Assembly (NCBI RefSeq): GCF_000321225.1
Contig: NW_004450563.1
Location: 1,032,836 to 1,096,835, forward strand
Length of the DNA: 64,000 nt
Direction of reading: 5' to 3'
Source: Odobenus rosmarus divergens
Taxonomy: Eukaryota > Chordata > Mammalia > Carnivora > Odobenidae
Both the position numbers and the translations under genes were made by a program. This document shows, piece by piece, positions 1 to 10,680 of this stretch. The notes below the pieces were generated by a model. The model searched no databases, had not been told where the DNA came from, and saw only the letters and a program-made list of their open reading frames with translations. The stretch's first letter is position 1. Each line of letters starts with the position of its first letter.

Positions 1-450
1 AACAACAAATGTTGGAGAGGCTGTGGAGAAAGGGGAACTCTCTTACACTGTTGGTGGGAAGGCAAGCTGGTACAGCCACTTTGGAAAACAGTGTGGAGGT
101 TCCTCAAAAATTTAAAAATAGAGCTACCTTATGACCCAGCAATTGCACTCCTGGGTATTTACCCCAAAGTCACAGATGTAGTGAAAAGAAGGGCCATATG
201 CACCCCAATGTTCATAGCACCAATGTCCGCAGTAGCCAAAGTGTGGAAAGAGCCGAGATGCCTTTCAATAGATGAATGGATAAAGAAGATGTGGTCCATT
301 TATACAATGGAATATTACTCAGCCATCAGAAAGGATGAATATCCAACTTTTACATCAACATGGTTAGGACTGGAGGAGATTATGCAAAGTGAAATAAGTC
401 AAACAGAGAAAGTCAATTATCATATGGTTTCACTTACTTGTGGAACTTAA
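1..450 (+). pseudogene. L1 ORF2 C-terminal fragment
   Basis: ORF2p is the endonuclease/reverse transcriptase that drives L1 retrotransposition. Only about 149 C-terminal codons are present in the window, without stop or frameshift, ending in TAA at 448-450. Visible family landmarks are [13 protein letters not shown] near the start, [28 protein letters not shown] and the EYYSAIRKDEYP motif. The terminal MVSLTCGT matches the end of the opposite-strand copy at 57408-58214 (MVSLICGT). The endonuclease and reverse-transcriptase domains would lie upstream, beyond the edge. Whether the full element is intact cannot be judged, but most such copies are 5'-truncated and dead. Confidence 0.9.
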
Positions 451-748
451 GAAATAGCATGGAAGACATTAGGAGAATGAAGGGAAAAATGAAAGGGGGG
501 GAATTGGAGGGAGAGATGAATCATGAGAGACTATGGACTCTGAGAAACAAACAGGGTTTTATAGGAGAGCAGGGAGGGCAGATTGGTTAGCCCGGTGATG
601 GGTATTAAGGAGGGCACATCTTGCATGGAGCACTGGGTGTTATAGGAAAACAATGGATTGTGGATCAGCACATCAAAAACTAATGATGTATTGTATGGTG
701 ACTAACATGACATAATAAAATTTAAAAAAATAAAATAAAAAAATAAAA
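1..748 (+). mobile_element. LINE-1 3' end (ORF2 C-terminus plus 3' UTR), cut by window edge
   Basis: The first 450 bases are open in one frame and encode the C-terminal part of L1 ORF2 protein. Bases 451-720 are the carnivore L1 3' UTR, with a G-run, an 'actatggactctgagaaac' segment and 'gagcactgggtgtta'. It ends in an A-rich tail to about 748. The upstream part lies outside the window. The 3' UTR closely matches those at 49940-50312 and, on the other strand, 57130-57407, so the three belong to related, fairly young L1 subfamilies. Confidence 0.93.
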
Positions 749-788
749 TGCAGTATGTACTGTGAATGTATTTTCTCTTCCTTGTGAA

Positions 789-1000
789 TTTATTTATATA
801 ATTAATTAATTTATTTATTATTTAAGAGAGAGAAAGAGAGCACACATGAATGGGAAGGACAAGGGAGAGAGAGAATCTGAAGCAGACTCTGCACTGAGTG
901 CAGAGCCCAACACAAGGCTCAATCTCATGACCCTGTGATCATGACCTGAGCCAAAACCAAGAGTTGGACACTTAACCAACTGAGCCACCCAGGTGCCCCC
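789..1000 (-). mobile_element. Carnivore tRNA-Lys SINE (SINEC), minus strand
   Basis: Reads in reverse: T-rich tail with TTTATT units, GA-rich stretch (reverse of the CT stretch), 'gatcatgacctgagcc' (B-box region), then the head 'ctgagccacccaggtgcccc'. The body is more diverged than the younger copies in this window. Confidence 0.9.
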
Positions 1001-1021
1001 TTATGATTTTCTTAGTAACAG

Positions 1022-1232
1022 TGTCTTTTCTCTAGCCTACTTTATTATAAGAATACAGTATATAATACATATACAAAGTATGTGTTAATAGACTTTATGT
1101 TATGGTTAAGGCTTTTGGTCAATAGTAGGCTATTAGTAGTTAAGTTTTGGGGGAGTCAAAAGTTATATGCAGATTTTAGACTGCCAAAGAGGTAGTTGGT
1201 GCCCCTAACACCAAGTTGTTCAAGAGTCAACT
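1022..1232 (+). mobile_element. Tigger1/MER2 DNA transposon, right end
   Basis: A pogo-type DNA transposon remnant. The segment around 'aatagtaggctattagtagt' and the terminal 'ttgttcaagagtcaact' match the right part and terminal inverted repeat of the Tigger1/MER2 family as I know it. The left end is absent. No transposase frame remains. Confidence 0.78.
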
Positions 1233-1275
1233 ATATAATATTGTATATCAACTACACTTTAATTAAAAAAAGAAA
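1233..1275 (+). mobile_element. Old L1 3' tail fragment
   Basis: 'tgtatatcaactacactt' followed by an A-rich run is the typical 3' terminus of mammalian-wide L1 elements. It abuts the Tigger end. Very short, so family assignment is tentative. Confidence 0.45.
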
Positions 1276-1449
1276 AAGTTCCATTTTGAGCATATCAACT
1301 TGGAATGCTTTTTATATTTCAAAGCAGTTTTGGATATAAAAGTTTGGAATTCAAGGGAAAGAATGGAGCAGCAGACAGATATTTTGAAATTATTGGCATA
1401 TAGGACAGGTATTGGTTTCCTGCTTGTTTTTTTATGATCTATGTGATTG

Positions 1450-2270
1450 GGTGAGATCAACTAAATTGATGAGGGAAAATAGTTCAGAAAAATTAGCCCT
1501 TGGGGCATTCCCATATTTTGAGACCAGGGAGAGGAAGAGAAAAAGCAAAAGAGGCAGAAGGATTTGCCAGTCAAAGAGGAGGAGCATGCATGGAGGGAGT
1601 ACTGCCCTATGAAGCAAAGGGGAGAAAAGTGTTTCAAGAAGTGTCAAGAAAATCAGCTTTGCCAATTGCTGCCAGTAAATCAAGTCAGCTGAAGAATAAG
1701 AATTGACCATTGGCTTTAGCAGCATGGAGGTCGTTGTTGGTCCTGAAACAGACAAGAGCTGTTTCAGTATCTTGGTGGATTCCAGAAGACATGAGACAAC
1801 AGAAATAATATCTTAAAATGTGAACACTTATCTTGAAAATTTTGCTCTACTTGGTACAGAAAAGAGCAGAAATAGAAGGGGATGATAAGTGAAAGAAAAC
1901 CAATTTTTAAAGATGAAAACTATAACAAAATTGAACTGATTTTGTATGGAGTGGAAACTGTCCATTGCAGGGGGGGATAGAAGGCTTTCTGGAGCAAGAC
2001 CTTTGAGTAGAAAAGAGATCCTGGAATCTACTGAACATGTGAAGGGATTGGATTTGATAGAACTACAAAAATATCACCCATTGGAGGGAAGGTAGAGACA
2101 ACAATGGAGGTGGGTTGAGAGGCTCTGTGAGAGAAATTTTTAAATTGCTTTTATTTTTCAGTGTAATAGCAAGCGTGGCACTTGGTTGAGGACTGGAGGG
2201 AAGGAGAGATGTTAGAGACTGGAGGAAATTGGAGATTGAGGTGAAGATGTGGGATACAACCTAGATAGTA
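1450..2270 (+). repeat. Ancient medium-copy mammalian repeat, family not named
   Basis: Two blocks (about 1600-1790 and 2085-2270) resemble, in the same order, a medium-copy repeat I remember from other placental genomes. Features are 'gaattgaccattggcttta', 'catggaggtcgttgttgg' and later 'gaggactggagggaaggag'. I cannot give a database name. Purine-rich and without a coding frame. Small ORFs here (for example on the minus strand 1432-1755) overlap this repeat and look accidental. Confidence 0.45.
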
Positions 2271-2274
2271 AATA

Positions 2275-5200
2275 GATGAAGAAAATGTGACAATAATAAA
2301 TATAAAAGAAAATTCAAAGCAGAAATAAATTTAGGGTCCAAATTAGGGAATATTTGTTACTCAGTTTTTCTCCTCATTTCAAGTTTAACGGTGTCTTTTT
2401 AATAGAAGTATTTTGGTTTCTGCATTTACTTGTTCAAGGAGTAAAATAGAAACTACGTACTCAAGTGAATTCAGGATAGTCATCAGAGGCAGAATGACAG
2501 GAAAACAGCAAAATGGAACTTTAGAAAATTATAAAGAAGAATAACAAAAAAAAATGTGGTTTTAGGAATGTGGTAAGGCACCAAAAGAGGAACTACATAT
2601 AGAGAAACTTGAGATGAACAAAAGATGCAAAAGTAAACAACAGATTTAAAAAAAAAAAAAGAAAAATGTAAACAATGGATAGATGTCTCATGGTATCTTC
2701 AAAATATAATATGAAGTATTGGAATGCTAAATAAGTCAGACAAGAACAGAGAAAGCAAATCAAACATAGCTGTAAATACCAACATAGCCTTAGAAACAGT
2801 AATTTAGAAATGTAGCCTATGAAGAAACTAGAAATAATTTTAGAGGAGAAATTTCTAGTATATATGAATACAGTGGTATATAGTAGGTTATATATATATA
2901 TATTTATTTTTAAAAAAAGCCATATATCTCCATCCACACTTCTGGTACTAAGACCATATGGAATGTTTTTAATCCAAATGAAGTAAATTTAAGATACTTA
3001 ATATCAAATTCACTCTTTGAGTAATATACTGATTCTTCAGAAGTCCCCCCTGTGGGATTGATATTTAGTAAAGATATTTTGAAGGAAATGTGAGTCCCAC
3101 ATATTCCACAAGATTCTTCCAGGTTTATACATATACTAGGCTAGATTACTATAAACCTATACACCTGGTCCATAACACTCTGGCCCCAGCAGAGTTGTCT
3201 TTATGAGGTATAAATCAATACTACAGTCATGACTTTTTTGAGGAATGATGTACAGAACATTAATGGTTGGAACATTTGTAGTTTTAAGTGTTTCCTAACA
3301 TCGCTATCAAGGATATCTCATTACACAGCTCAACATTTGAGGAGTGCCTCTCTGGAGCTATAGGAGTAGGGATGTGTCTAGGAGTCAGCCAAAAGGTCAG
3401 TTACTAAAAAGGCAGTCTAAAAATTATACCCAGGGGAACACAAGCTCTAAAGCAAATAATGAACAGAGTTCAAGAGCTGGACATTTAGGTCAACACAAAT
3501 GCTAAACCTGGAAGATCTGGAGCAGAACTTAGCCTGACTGATAAATGGAGAGGGCAACATGGAACAAAGATGATGGATTGATGAGCTGGTGATAAACAAG
3601 TGATGACTCCAGATGAAAGTCATGATTCTATCTTCTGTCCCTTGACCTCTAATCCAGTCTGACTTACCTATGCTCATCAGAGAGATGAGACCCAGATACT
3701 TTGGGACTCTTCGGGTAAACATTTTGAAGGTGACCTGCTCTTGTTCAGATGGTCATATTAAGTTGATATCAAAAAATTGGGGTCTGTAATGGGTTAAACC
3801 TTAAGCCTTTAATTGTTTGTAAATATTGTTATATGGGACTACTCTGGTATCCAGTGGTTTAAGCTATTCATTCCTGCTCTAGCTTGAGCTTCTAATATTA
3901 TATACCCATTAGCCCTTAGAAATTCATATCTAATGAAAAAATTAATGGAGAGGTTGATATATGTGACCCTATTATAACATATCTTCTTCTGTTATTACTT
4001 TGGCAAGATGTATGAGGTCCTTGCTATTCTCCAGACCATGGATTTGGGAATATAAAACAGCAAAAGATAAGCAGATCACTTGTCCCGTCTAAAATATCAG
4101 AAGCAAGTTTGTAGTTCTTTGCCTTGAAATCTCAAGTATATTACTCAAGGCTGCCTCAGCATGAGTAGTTTTGTCCTTTCTTTCCCTTATGGAGAAAATC
4201 AGGGCATACATATTCAGCAAAATCTACAAAATATATCCTCCTGTTCTACTTCCACTCACATAGTCAGCAGTTTCCCACTTAAGTAAAGATTAAAGTGATT
4301 GTGCTTCAAGCACTCAAGTCACAATAGGCTATCTTGTTCATGTAGCTTCCTCCAAAGTTAATTTATTAACTTTTAATTGCCCTTTTAATTATTTAATATG
4401 GTTAAATTTGTTAAAATTAAAATGCCCTCTTAATTATTTAATATGGTTAGCCAATAGGTCACAGAGTTCCATAAACTAGAGCAGTGGTTGGGCTTGGATA
4501 ATCCTTTGCTTTGGGTGCAGTGCTAGGATGGTGTCATGAAGTGTTTTATCATGAAATGTTCCAGACGGCAAGTAGCACAGAATTTTCTGATATACACAAA
4601 ATTTGGAGCAAATAAGCCTATCTGACTATACATCCTCTTGGCAGCAGCATTAGAACTCTTTCAAAGTAGAGTAGGGGGAACCATCAAAATAATTGGCTAA
4701 ATGCAATAATATCTATTGGTCCTAGTGAAATGAACATTTTCAGGCAGAGAAAAGAAGTTTACATCACAGACTGATAGGGCACTTTTAACCAGATATTGCT
4801 CATCTAAGCAGCAACATGTCTAATATAAGGAAAATCCCCCAGTCTGTGAATTATAGGACTGAAACTTAATCTCATTGGCATTTTTGCCCCACTCAATCCT
4901 AATATGTTTTGATAATCTGGCCCTCACACTGTGCCAGCCAGATTCAGGAGCATGAAGCAGTTTTGAGGTAACACCATTTCTTTGTCCCAAGAATTCAACT
5001 GACTTGGCTTAAGATGTCACACAGGTAAATAGATGCTGTGGAAAAGAAATTTCTGTTTGGAGGCACTCACAAACACTTCCTCAGAGTTATGCTTTGGAGA
5101 ATTTCCAAGAGATGATTTTCTTGTTCACCAGTTGTCTTTCCTACTACTTTTTCTTAGTTCATCACTTGCTGTCCCTTGCACTACACTTATCCTCTGTATA

Positions 5201-5640
5201 CTGTCCCTGTCACTACCTTTAAAACTTTTGAATTTATACTCCACCCAAAATTATTCTTCTCAGCCTGCCAGAAAGTGTTTTTAACCAGAAAATGCTAAAA
5301 TACCCTAAAGATAGGGAAAGCAATATAAAGTAAATCTAGTACCTGTTATTTTTGACCCTACAGATAGGTGTTTTCCCTGTCAGAGACAGAAGAAAATTCT
5401 TTTCACAAACGCTGGGAAACCAACTTGAAATGTAGATTCTTTGTATGATTCCCCTCCCTTGTGAGGACCCCTGTCCTTTCTATTAAGAAATAATATCTTA
5501 ATTGTTTTAATATCTATTACAGTAAGTTTCTCTCTTAATAATCATCCTCTTGTAAAATACTTTTACTCTTTTCTATTGTTTCTTGCAAATAAAACCTATC
5601 TTGACACACACTCCAAAATAATCACTTCAAGACTGTATGG
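2275..5640. other. Unassigned non-coding stretch
   Basis: About 3.4 kb with no gene, splice-bounded ORF, RNA gene or repeat that I recognise. It contains a short TA run near 2891-2902 and a local direct duplication at 4386-4449. ORFs are at most about 114 codons and look random. Some of it may be highly decayed retroelement sequence. Confidence 0.5.
4386..4449. repeat. Short direct duplication, period 45 bp
   Basis: The 19-base segment 'taattatttaatatggtta' occurs at 4386-4404 and again at 4431-4449, with similar flanks (ccctt/ccctc upstream). It looks like a small local duplication. Confidence 0.7.
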
Positions 5641-5647
5641 TTTTCAC

Positions 5648-5915
5648 TTAATTAATTAATTAATTAATTAATATTATTATTATTTTTATTTGAATATAGT
5701 TGACACATGTTATATTAGTTTCAGGTGTGTAATATAGTGATTCAATGTTCTATATATTATATTATGCTCACCACAAGTATGTCTACCACCTGTCACCGTA
5801 CAATGCTGTTAAAATATCATTGACTATATTCTCTATCCTGTACCTTTTTATCTCCATGACTTATTCATTCCATAACTTTTGTAATTGTTTGTAATTCTCA
5901 CTACCCTTCACTAAA
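5648..5915 (-). mobile_element. LINE-1 3' end (L1MA-like), minus strand
   Basis: After an ATTA-rich run the sequence reads 'gaatatagttgacacatg', 'atattagtttcaggtgtg', then 'gattcaatgttctatat' and a 'tctatcctgtacc..ccatgacttatt' block. This is the reverse complement of the familiar 3' UTR of mid-age mammalian L1. Confidence 0.85.
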
Positions 5916-6346
5916 TTTAAATTTGTAAACTAATTTACAAAAGAAAGACATCTTAAAAATCTCTTATCCAAAATTCTTCAGCCTGATATGTTTCAAAATT
6001 CAGAATTTTTTACATTCTCGAAAATTAATATGGGACCCATACTACATAATAAATGTGAAAAATCTGAAAATGTATGAAGAAAAATGGTTACAATACTGTG
6101 TAATGTTTTTGCATAATTATCTACATTCAGTCACATTACTTGAATTCTTATTAGTTCCAATGGTATTTTAGTTGATTATTATTAATTTGGGGAAACTATT
6201 TTTTGAAATTTTGTTTCATATTTCTATTCCAATATTTATTGCCATTATATGAACATCTCAAACATTGTTAAGGAATAATAAAAGCAGCAATCTATATTTT
6301 CTTTACTCTAACTTCAGTCAAAATACATATAAACATATATGCATTA
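5916..6346. other. Unassigned AT-rich stretch
   Basis: No gene. The portion 5955-6010 ('atccaaaattcttcagcctg' and following) faintly resembles an old DNA-transposon remnant, too weakly to call. Confidence 0.35.
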
Positions 6347-6542
6347 GGGGCACCTGGGTGGCTCAGTTGGTTAAGCTCTGCCTTTGGCTCAGGTCATAGT
6401 CCCAGGGTCCTGGGATGGAGCCCTGTGTCAGACTCCCTGCTCAGTGGGGAGCCTGCTTCTCCCTTTCCTGTTCTCCCTGCTTGTGCTCTCTCTCTTTCTT
6501 TCTCTCTCTGTCAAATAAATAAATAAAATCTTTTAAAAAATA
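6347..6542 (+). mobile_element. Carnivore SINE (SINEC), plus strand
   Basis: Head 'ggggcacctgggtggctcag' at 6347, B-box region 'ggctcaggtcatagtccc', CT-rich stretch, then AAATAAATAAAATCTTTT tail. Flanked by a short, slightly diverged duplication (atgcatta type) at about 6339-6346 and 6554-6561. Confidence 0.95.
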
Positions 6543-6609
6543 AGTAAGTATACATGCATTATATATGTATGAATTCATATATATAATATATATGAATTGT
6601 AAACCTAGT

Positions 6610-6634
6610 TGTGTGTGTGTGTGTGTGTGTGTGT
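6610..6634. repeat. (TG)n microsatellite
   Basis: Twelve uninterrupted TG units, next to a TA-rich tract at 6555-6598. Confidence 0.95.
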
Positions 6635-6715
6635 ATACAACTGCAAACTAATGAAGCTAATCACTATAAAGGAAGAATTTGTAAAAGGTTTTTGTGTATT
6701 AAGAATTGTTCATTA

Positions 6716-6912
6716 GGGGCACCTGGGTGGCTCAGTTGTTAAGCGTCTGCCTTCAGCTCAGGTCATGATCCCAGGGTCCTGGGATTGAGCCCCACATCGG
6801 GCTCCCTGCTCCGCGGGAAGCCTGCTTCTCCCTCTCCCACTCCCCCTGCTTGTGTTCCTTCTCTTGCTCTGTCTCTCTCTGTCAAATAAATAAATAAAAT
6901 CTTTAAAAAAAA
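6716..6912 (+). mobile_element. Young carnivore SINE with perfect 15-bp TSD
   Basis: Complete element from 'ggggcacctgggtggctcag' to the A tail. The 15-base direct repeat 'aagaattgttcatta' is identical at 6701-6715 and 6913-6927, which fixes the boundaries and suggests recent insertion. Confidence 0.97.
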
Positions 6913-7242
6913 AAGAATTGTTCATTAAACTGGATTGACATTTTCACTTATTTTGAAATGCTCAAATAGTTAATTCCTTTGACCTCATGGAGTGATGAAA
7001 TACATTGTTTTATTTTACTATATTAAATAATCTTAAAATGTTCTAAAAACATTTTATCATGATATCTTTTCTTTTATATATTCAATATATTTGATTTAAA
7101 CTTTTTGCACTCATAAGTAGATATTTATGGCCATTTGTCATGATTTTGTTTCTGGTTCATATGAGCTTCATACGACAAAGTGTAAAGATGTATTTCTTAT
7201 CTTTTTTTAGATTTATTATTTTTTTAAATAATATATTTTTTA

Positions 7243-7422
7243 AGTTTTTTATTTATTTATTTGAGAGAGAGAGAGAGCGCGCAGAGGAGGGGCAGAGGCA
7301 GAGGGAGAGGGAGAAGCAGACTCCCCACCGAGCAGGGAGCCCGATGCAAGACTCCATCCTAGGGCCCTGGGATCATGACCTGAGATGAAAACAGATGTTT
7401 GACTGAGCCACCCAGGCGTCCC
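7243..7422 (-). mobile_element. Carnivore SINE, minus strand
   Basis: T-rich/TTTATT tail, GA stretch with 'gagagagcgcgcag', 'gggatcatgacctgag', then 'gagccacccaggcgtccc' head at 7422. Directly abuts the next minus-strand copy. Confidence 0.95.
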
Positions 7423-7609
7423 TAAAGATTTTATTATCTCATTTGTTTGAGAGAGAGAGTGAGAGAGAGAGAGAGAGCACAAGCTGGGGGAGAAGCAGAG
7501 GGAAAGAGAGAGAAGCAGGCTGCCCACTGAGCGGGGAGCTGGATGTGGGGGCTCGATCCCAGAACCCTGGGATTAGATGCTTAACTGACTTAGCCACCCA
7601 GGGCGCCCC
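7423..7609 (-). mobile_element. Carnivore SINE, minus strand (second of a tandem pair)
   Basis: Begins 'taaagattttattatctcat' and ends with head 'tagccacccagggcgcccc'. It sits head-to-tail with the preceding copy with no unique spacer, so one probably inserted at the end of the other. Confidence 0.93.
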
Positions 7610-7907
7610 TCTTTTTTATTTTTTGGCATTTTATTCCAAAAGGCATTTTTCCTATGTGTAAAAGTAACTCAACAATCCTACCATGTGATCTGTAACTTTT
7701 GGGGGGATAATTCCGTAATTCATTAACTGACAGCTTCCCTGATTTTTGTGTATCCAGGTTTTTCTCTCTTCTTGAATACATTTGTGACATATATACCCAA
7801 GATGTATCAGTTGTGAAATTTTTAATGTATATTCATAAAGCTGTACATAGAACATAACTATAACTTCTAATTTTGTGTCTGTGGTTATTTTAAAATTAAG
7901 TACTTTT

Positions 7908-8104
7908 GGGACGCCTGGGTGGCTCAGTCGGTTAAGCATCTGTCTTCAGCTCAGGTCATGATCCAAGGGTTCTGGGTTCGAGTCCCACGTTGGGCTCCTT
8001 GCTCAGTGAGGAGCCTGCTTCTCCCTCTGCCTGCCACTCCCCCTGCTTGTGCTTTCTCTCCTTCTCTCTCTCTCTCTGACAAATAAATAAGTAAAATCTT
8101 TAAA
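7908..8104 (+). mobile_element. Carnivore SINE, plus strand, left member of an inverted pair
   Basis: Complete copy from 'gggacgcctgggtggctcag' to the A tail. Its 16-base TSD is 'aaaattaagtactttt' at 7892-7907 and 'aaaattaaatactttt' at 8105-8120 (one mismatch). Confidence 0.96.
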
Positions 8105-8120
8105 AAAATTAAATACTTTT

Positions 8121-8340
8121 TTTTTAAAGATTTTATTTATTTGACAGAGAGAGACACAATGAGAGAGGGAACACAAGCAGGGGGAGTGGGAGAGGGAACA
8201 CAAGCAGGGGGAGTGGGAGAGGGAGAAGCAGGCTTCCCGCAGAGCAGGGAGCCCGATGCGGGGCTCGATCCCAAGACCCTGGGATCATGACCTGAGCCGA
8301 AGGCAGACGCCTAACGACTGAGCCACCCAGGTGCCCCCCC
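8121..8340 (-). mobile_element. Carnivore SINE, minus strand, inserted next to the previous SINE
   Basis: Complete reverse copy ending in head 'gagccacccaggtgcccccc'. Its TSD 'aaaattaaatactttt' is identical at 8105-8120 and 8341-8356. It therefore inserted into the right-hand TSD of the SINE at 7908. It carries an internal 27-bp tandem duplication at 8164-8217. Confidence 0.97.
8164..8217. repeat. 27-bp tandem duplication inside a SINE
   Basis: Units 8164-8190 and 8191-8217 are identical, beginning 'agagggaacacaagcagggg'. This is why the SINE is longer than its relatives. Confidence 0.95.
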
Positions 8341-9539
8341 AAAATTAAATACTTTTAAGAAACTTTGAATACAATAAATATGTAGAAATAGAAATCATTT
8401 TACAAGGTATTTATGCATAAGTAATTATACATTTATATAAATATGTAAGATATGATTATATATTATCTAGCTCTATAATTCCATATTTGAATACAACCAT
8501 ATTATATATGTCCATATTTAAATAAAACCATGAAGCAAAATAAGTTTGAAATATACTCAGACCTCCCTTAACATGTTGGCTTTGTCTGTAAAACAAAAAT
8601 TATTTATTCAGTAGTGATGTAAAATTTTCTTATAGAATACTGATCCCACAGATATATTCAGGCAAAATAAGAGTTTCTGGAAGTTTATATAACCTGAGAA
8701 TATTTTCCAGGAGGTGGTTATATCATCTTTTAGAAACATGTGAACTGTGTGTTGGGTAATGAATAACCAAGGCTTAATACATTTGCTTTAATGATCTCCC
8801 CAAAGATAATTACTTTAATCAAAAGGGCAATATTTTGTTAAATTCATTTATCACAACAAATCTATAATATTAAGTGGGAACACCTGGGATAAGCTTAATA
8901 ATATTCACAAATCAGTCTCTAACCAAGAAGCCAACGTAATGGGTTCATTATATAAATACTACTAGGAATTACTTAAGAACCATGTCTCTAATACAGAGAA
9001 TTTGTTCATTCAGAACAGAATCATTTTGAAAATTATACCCTACTAAATTCTGCCAGAGTGAGCATATCACTAAGAAGCATAGAGTTAATTTTACCTGAAT
9101 TTCAGATTACTCATTGGAAAATAAAAATGTGAGTTTTTAATCTTAGCATCTTTATGTGATTCCATGACATTGTTCATATTTCTAAATAACTACCAACCTG
9201 AAGTTTTATATAGTGCCATCTGTACCTAATGATTGTGAAATAAATATAACAAAATAGAAGACAGAAGACATGTTAATTCTGAGAGAAGACTAGTGAAATT
9301 TGAAATTTGGCCTTATAATCTGTCACCATAGAGTTTCCTCCATTAAAGTCTATGGAATTTTCAGTAGTTGGAAGTCCTGTCTTCTTCAACAAAAGGTTGA
9401 TATAATATAAAGATAAATTGAATTTTAGAATATATCCACTGAAACCTACTAGTATGCACGAGACATATGCATTTTTAAAAAATTTTCCATAACTTTATTT
9501 TCATCAGTTGCAATGTTGTGATTTCATAGTGTTAACAAT

Positions 9540-9690
9540 GGTATAGATGGAAAGTGCTATACTGGGAAACAGAAGACTCAAGAAATAAGGTATTATTAGT
9601 TGTAGGCCCTTGCTCAGAATAGCTAAAGTATTTCTTTCTCAGTCTCCTCATTAGTAAATGATTACATATAATAGATAATCATTATGAACT
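9540..9690 (+). mobile_element. Possible MIR SINE trace
   Basis: 'gtaggcccttgctcag' followed by 'ttctcagtctcctcattag' and an 'aaatgattacat..aataatc' end is in the order expected of the MIR core and 3' part, but heavily decayed. Confidence 0.4.
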
Positions 9691-10214
9691 TTTTCTTCTA
9701 AATCATAAATGTTGAATAGTCTTTGAACTATAAACTGTTTGTTATCTTCATAAATGAAATGACTCCCATTAATTTTCATAGCTCTTGCTTCTTAAAGTGG
9801 AAGGTTATGGACACAAATAAGTAAAGGAGATATCCATGATTCTCCAATGGAGAATTAGTAGATTATTTGTAAAAATGAAATGTGACAGTTGGTTATATTA
9901 CCATGTCTCACCACTCAACTTAATATCAAAGTAAAATTCAAATGGATACAAAACCTTAAGTTAATTAAAAATAGCCACAAAATTATTAGAAAATGCTGAA
10001 CAACAATTACAAGAGGAAGCTGTTATTTAGAGTTTATTTTATGCTCTATAAGAGCCAAGTGAAAAAAATTCAGAATTGTGTGGGGTGCTAAGCATTATAT
10101 TGGTAGCCTGACATGAGTTTCACATAGGCAATAGGTAGATTTTATAGTGCTTTTCCCTATAGAAACTGGCAAGTGCACAAGTCAGGGCTTTCTATATTTT
10201 TTCTGCAGAGAGCT

Positions 10215-10330
10215 AATTATTGAACATTTACTAGCATACCACTATATATACATACTGCTTACAATAAGTCTAATAACTAATCTGTTGGGTGCTACAGATA
10301 AGGAAACTCAAAATACAAAAACTGGAAGTG
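10215..10330 (-). mobile_element. Possible MIR SINE trace, minus strand
   Basis: 'gaacatttactagcatacca', a spaced '..aataactaat' and 'acagataaggaaactcaaaa' match the reversed MIR layout. Decayed. Confidence 0.4.
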
Positions 10331-10474
10331 AGTTGATATGTGACTGGAAAACCATTTTCTGAAAATTAAACCCACAAATGAAAGCACAAATGGGGTATTG
10401 GTATATCATATTACATAAAAGAAATGACAGATAAAAAATTGTATTTTTATATAGTAAAAAAATAATACAGTTCA

Positions 10475-10667
10475 GGGGCACTTGGGTGGCTCTATCAGTT
10501 AAGCATCTGCCTTCGGCTCAGGTCATGATCCAGAGTGGGTCTTGGGACTGAGCCCCGTGTCAGCTCCCTGCTCAGTGGGAAGTCTGCTTCCCCGCCTTCC
10601 TCTCCGCCTCCGCCTGCTTGTGCTCTCTCTCTCTCATATAAAAAGATAAAATCTTAAAAAAAAAAAA
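10475..10667 (+). mobile_element. Carnivore SINE, plus strand
   Basis: Head 'ggggcacttgggtggctcta', B-box region 'cggctcaggtcatgatcc', CT-rich stretch and A12 tail. An imperfect TSD ('aataatacagttca' versus 'ctaatgcagttca') flanks it at 10461-10474 and 10668-10680. Confidence 0.95.
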
Positions 10668-10680
10668 ACTAATGCAGTTC

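Larger units (their letters stand above)
8357..10474. other. Unassigned AT-rich stretch with MIR traces
   Basis: No gene or strong repeat over 2.1 kb. ORFs are short. Two weak MIR-like segments are listed separately (9540-9690, 10215-10330). Confidence 0.45.

Noticed and set aside
7140..8342. Several 66-95 codon frames rich in Ser/Leu/Pro or Glu/Arg
   Set aside because: All come from SINE bodies and their CT/GA stretches on one strand or the other. The same applies at 32567-32828, 36039-36245, 45715-45939, 48818-49021 and 49397-49591.
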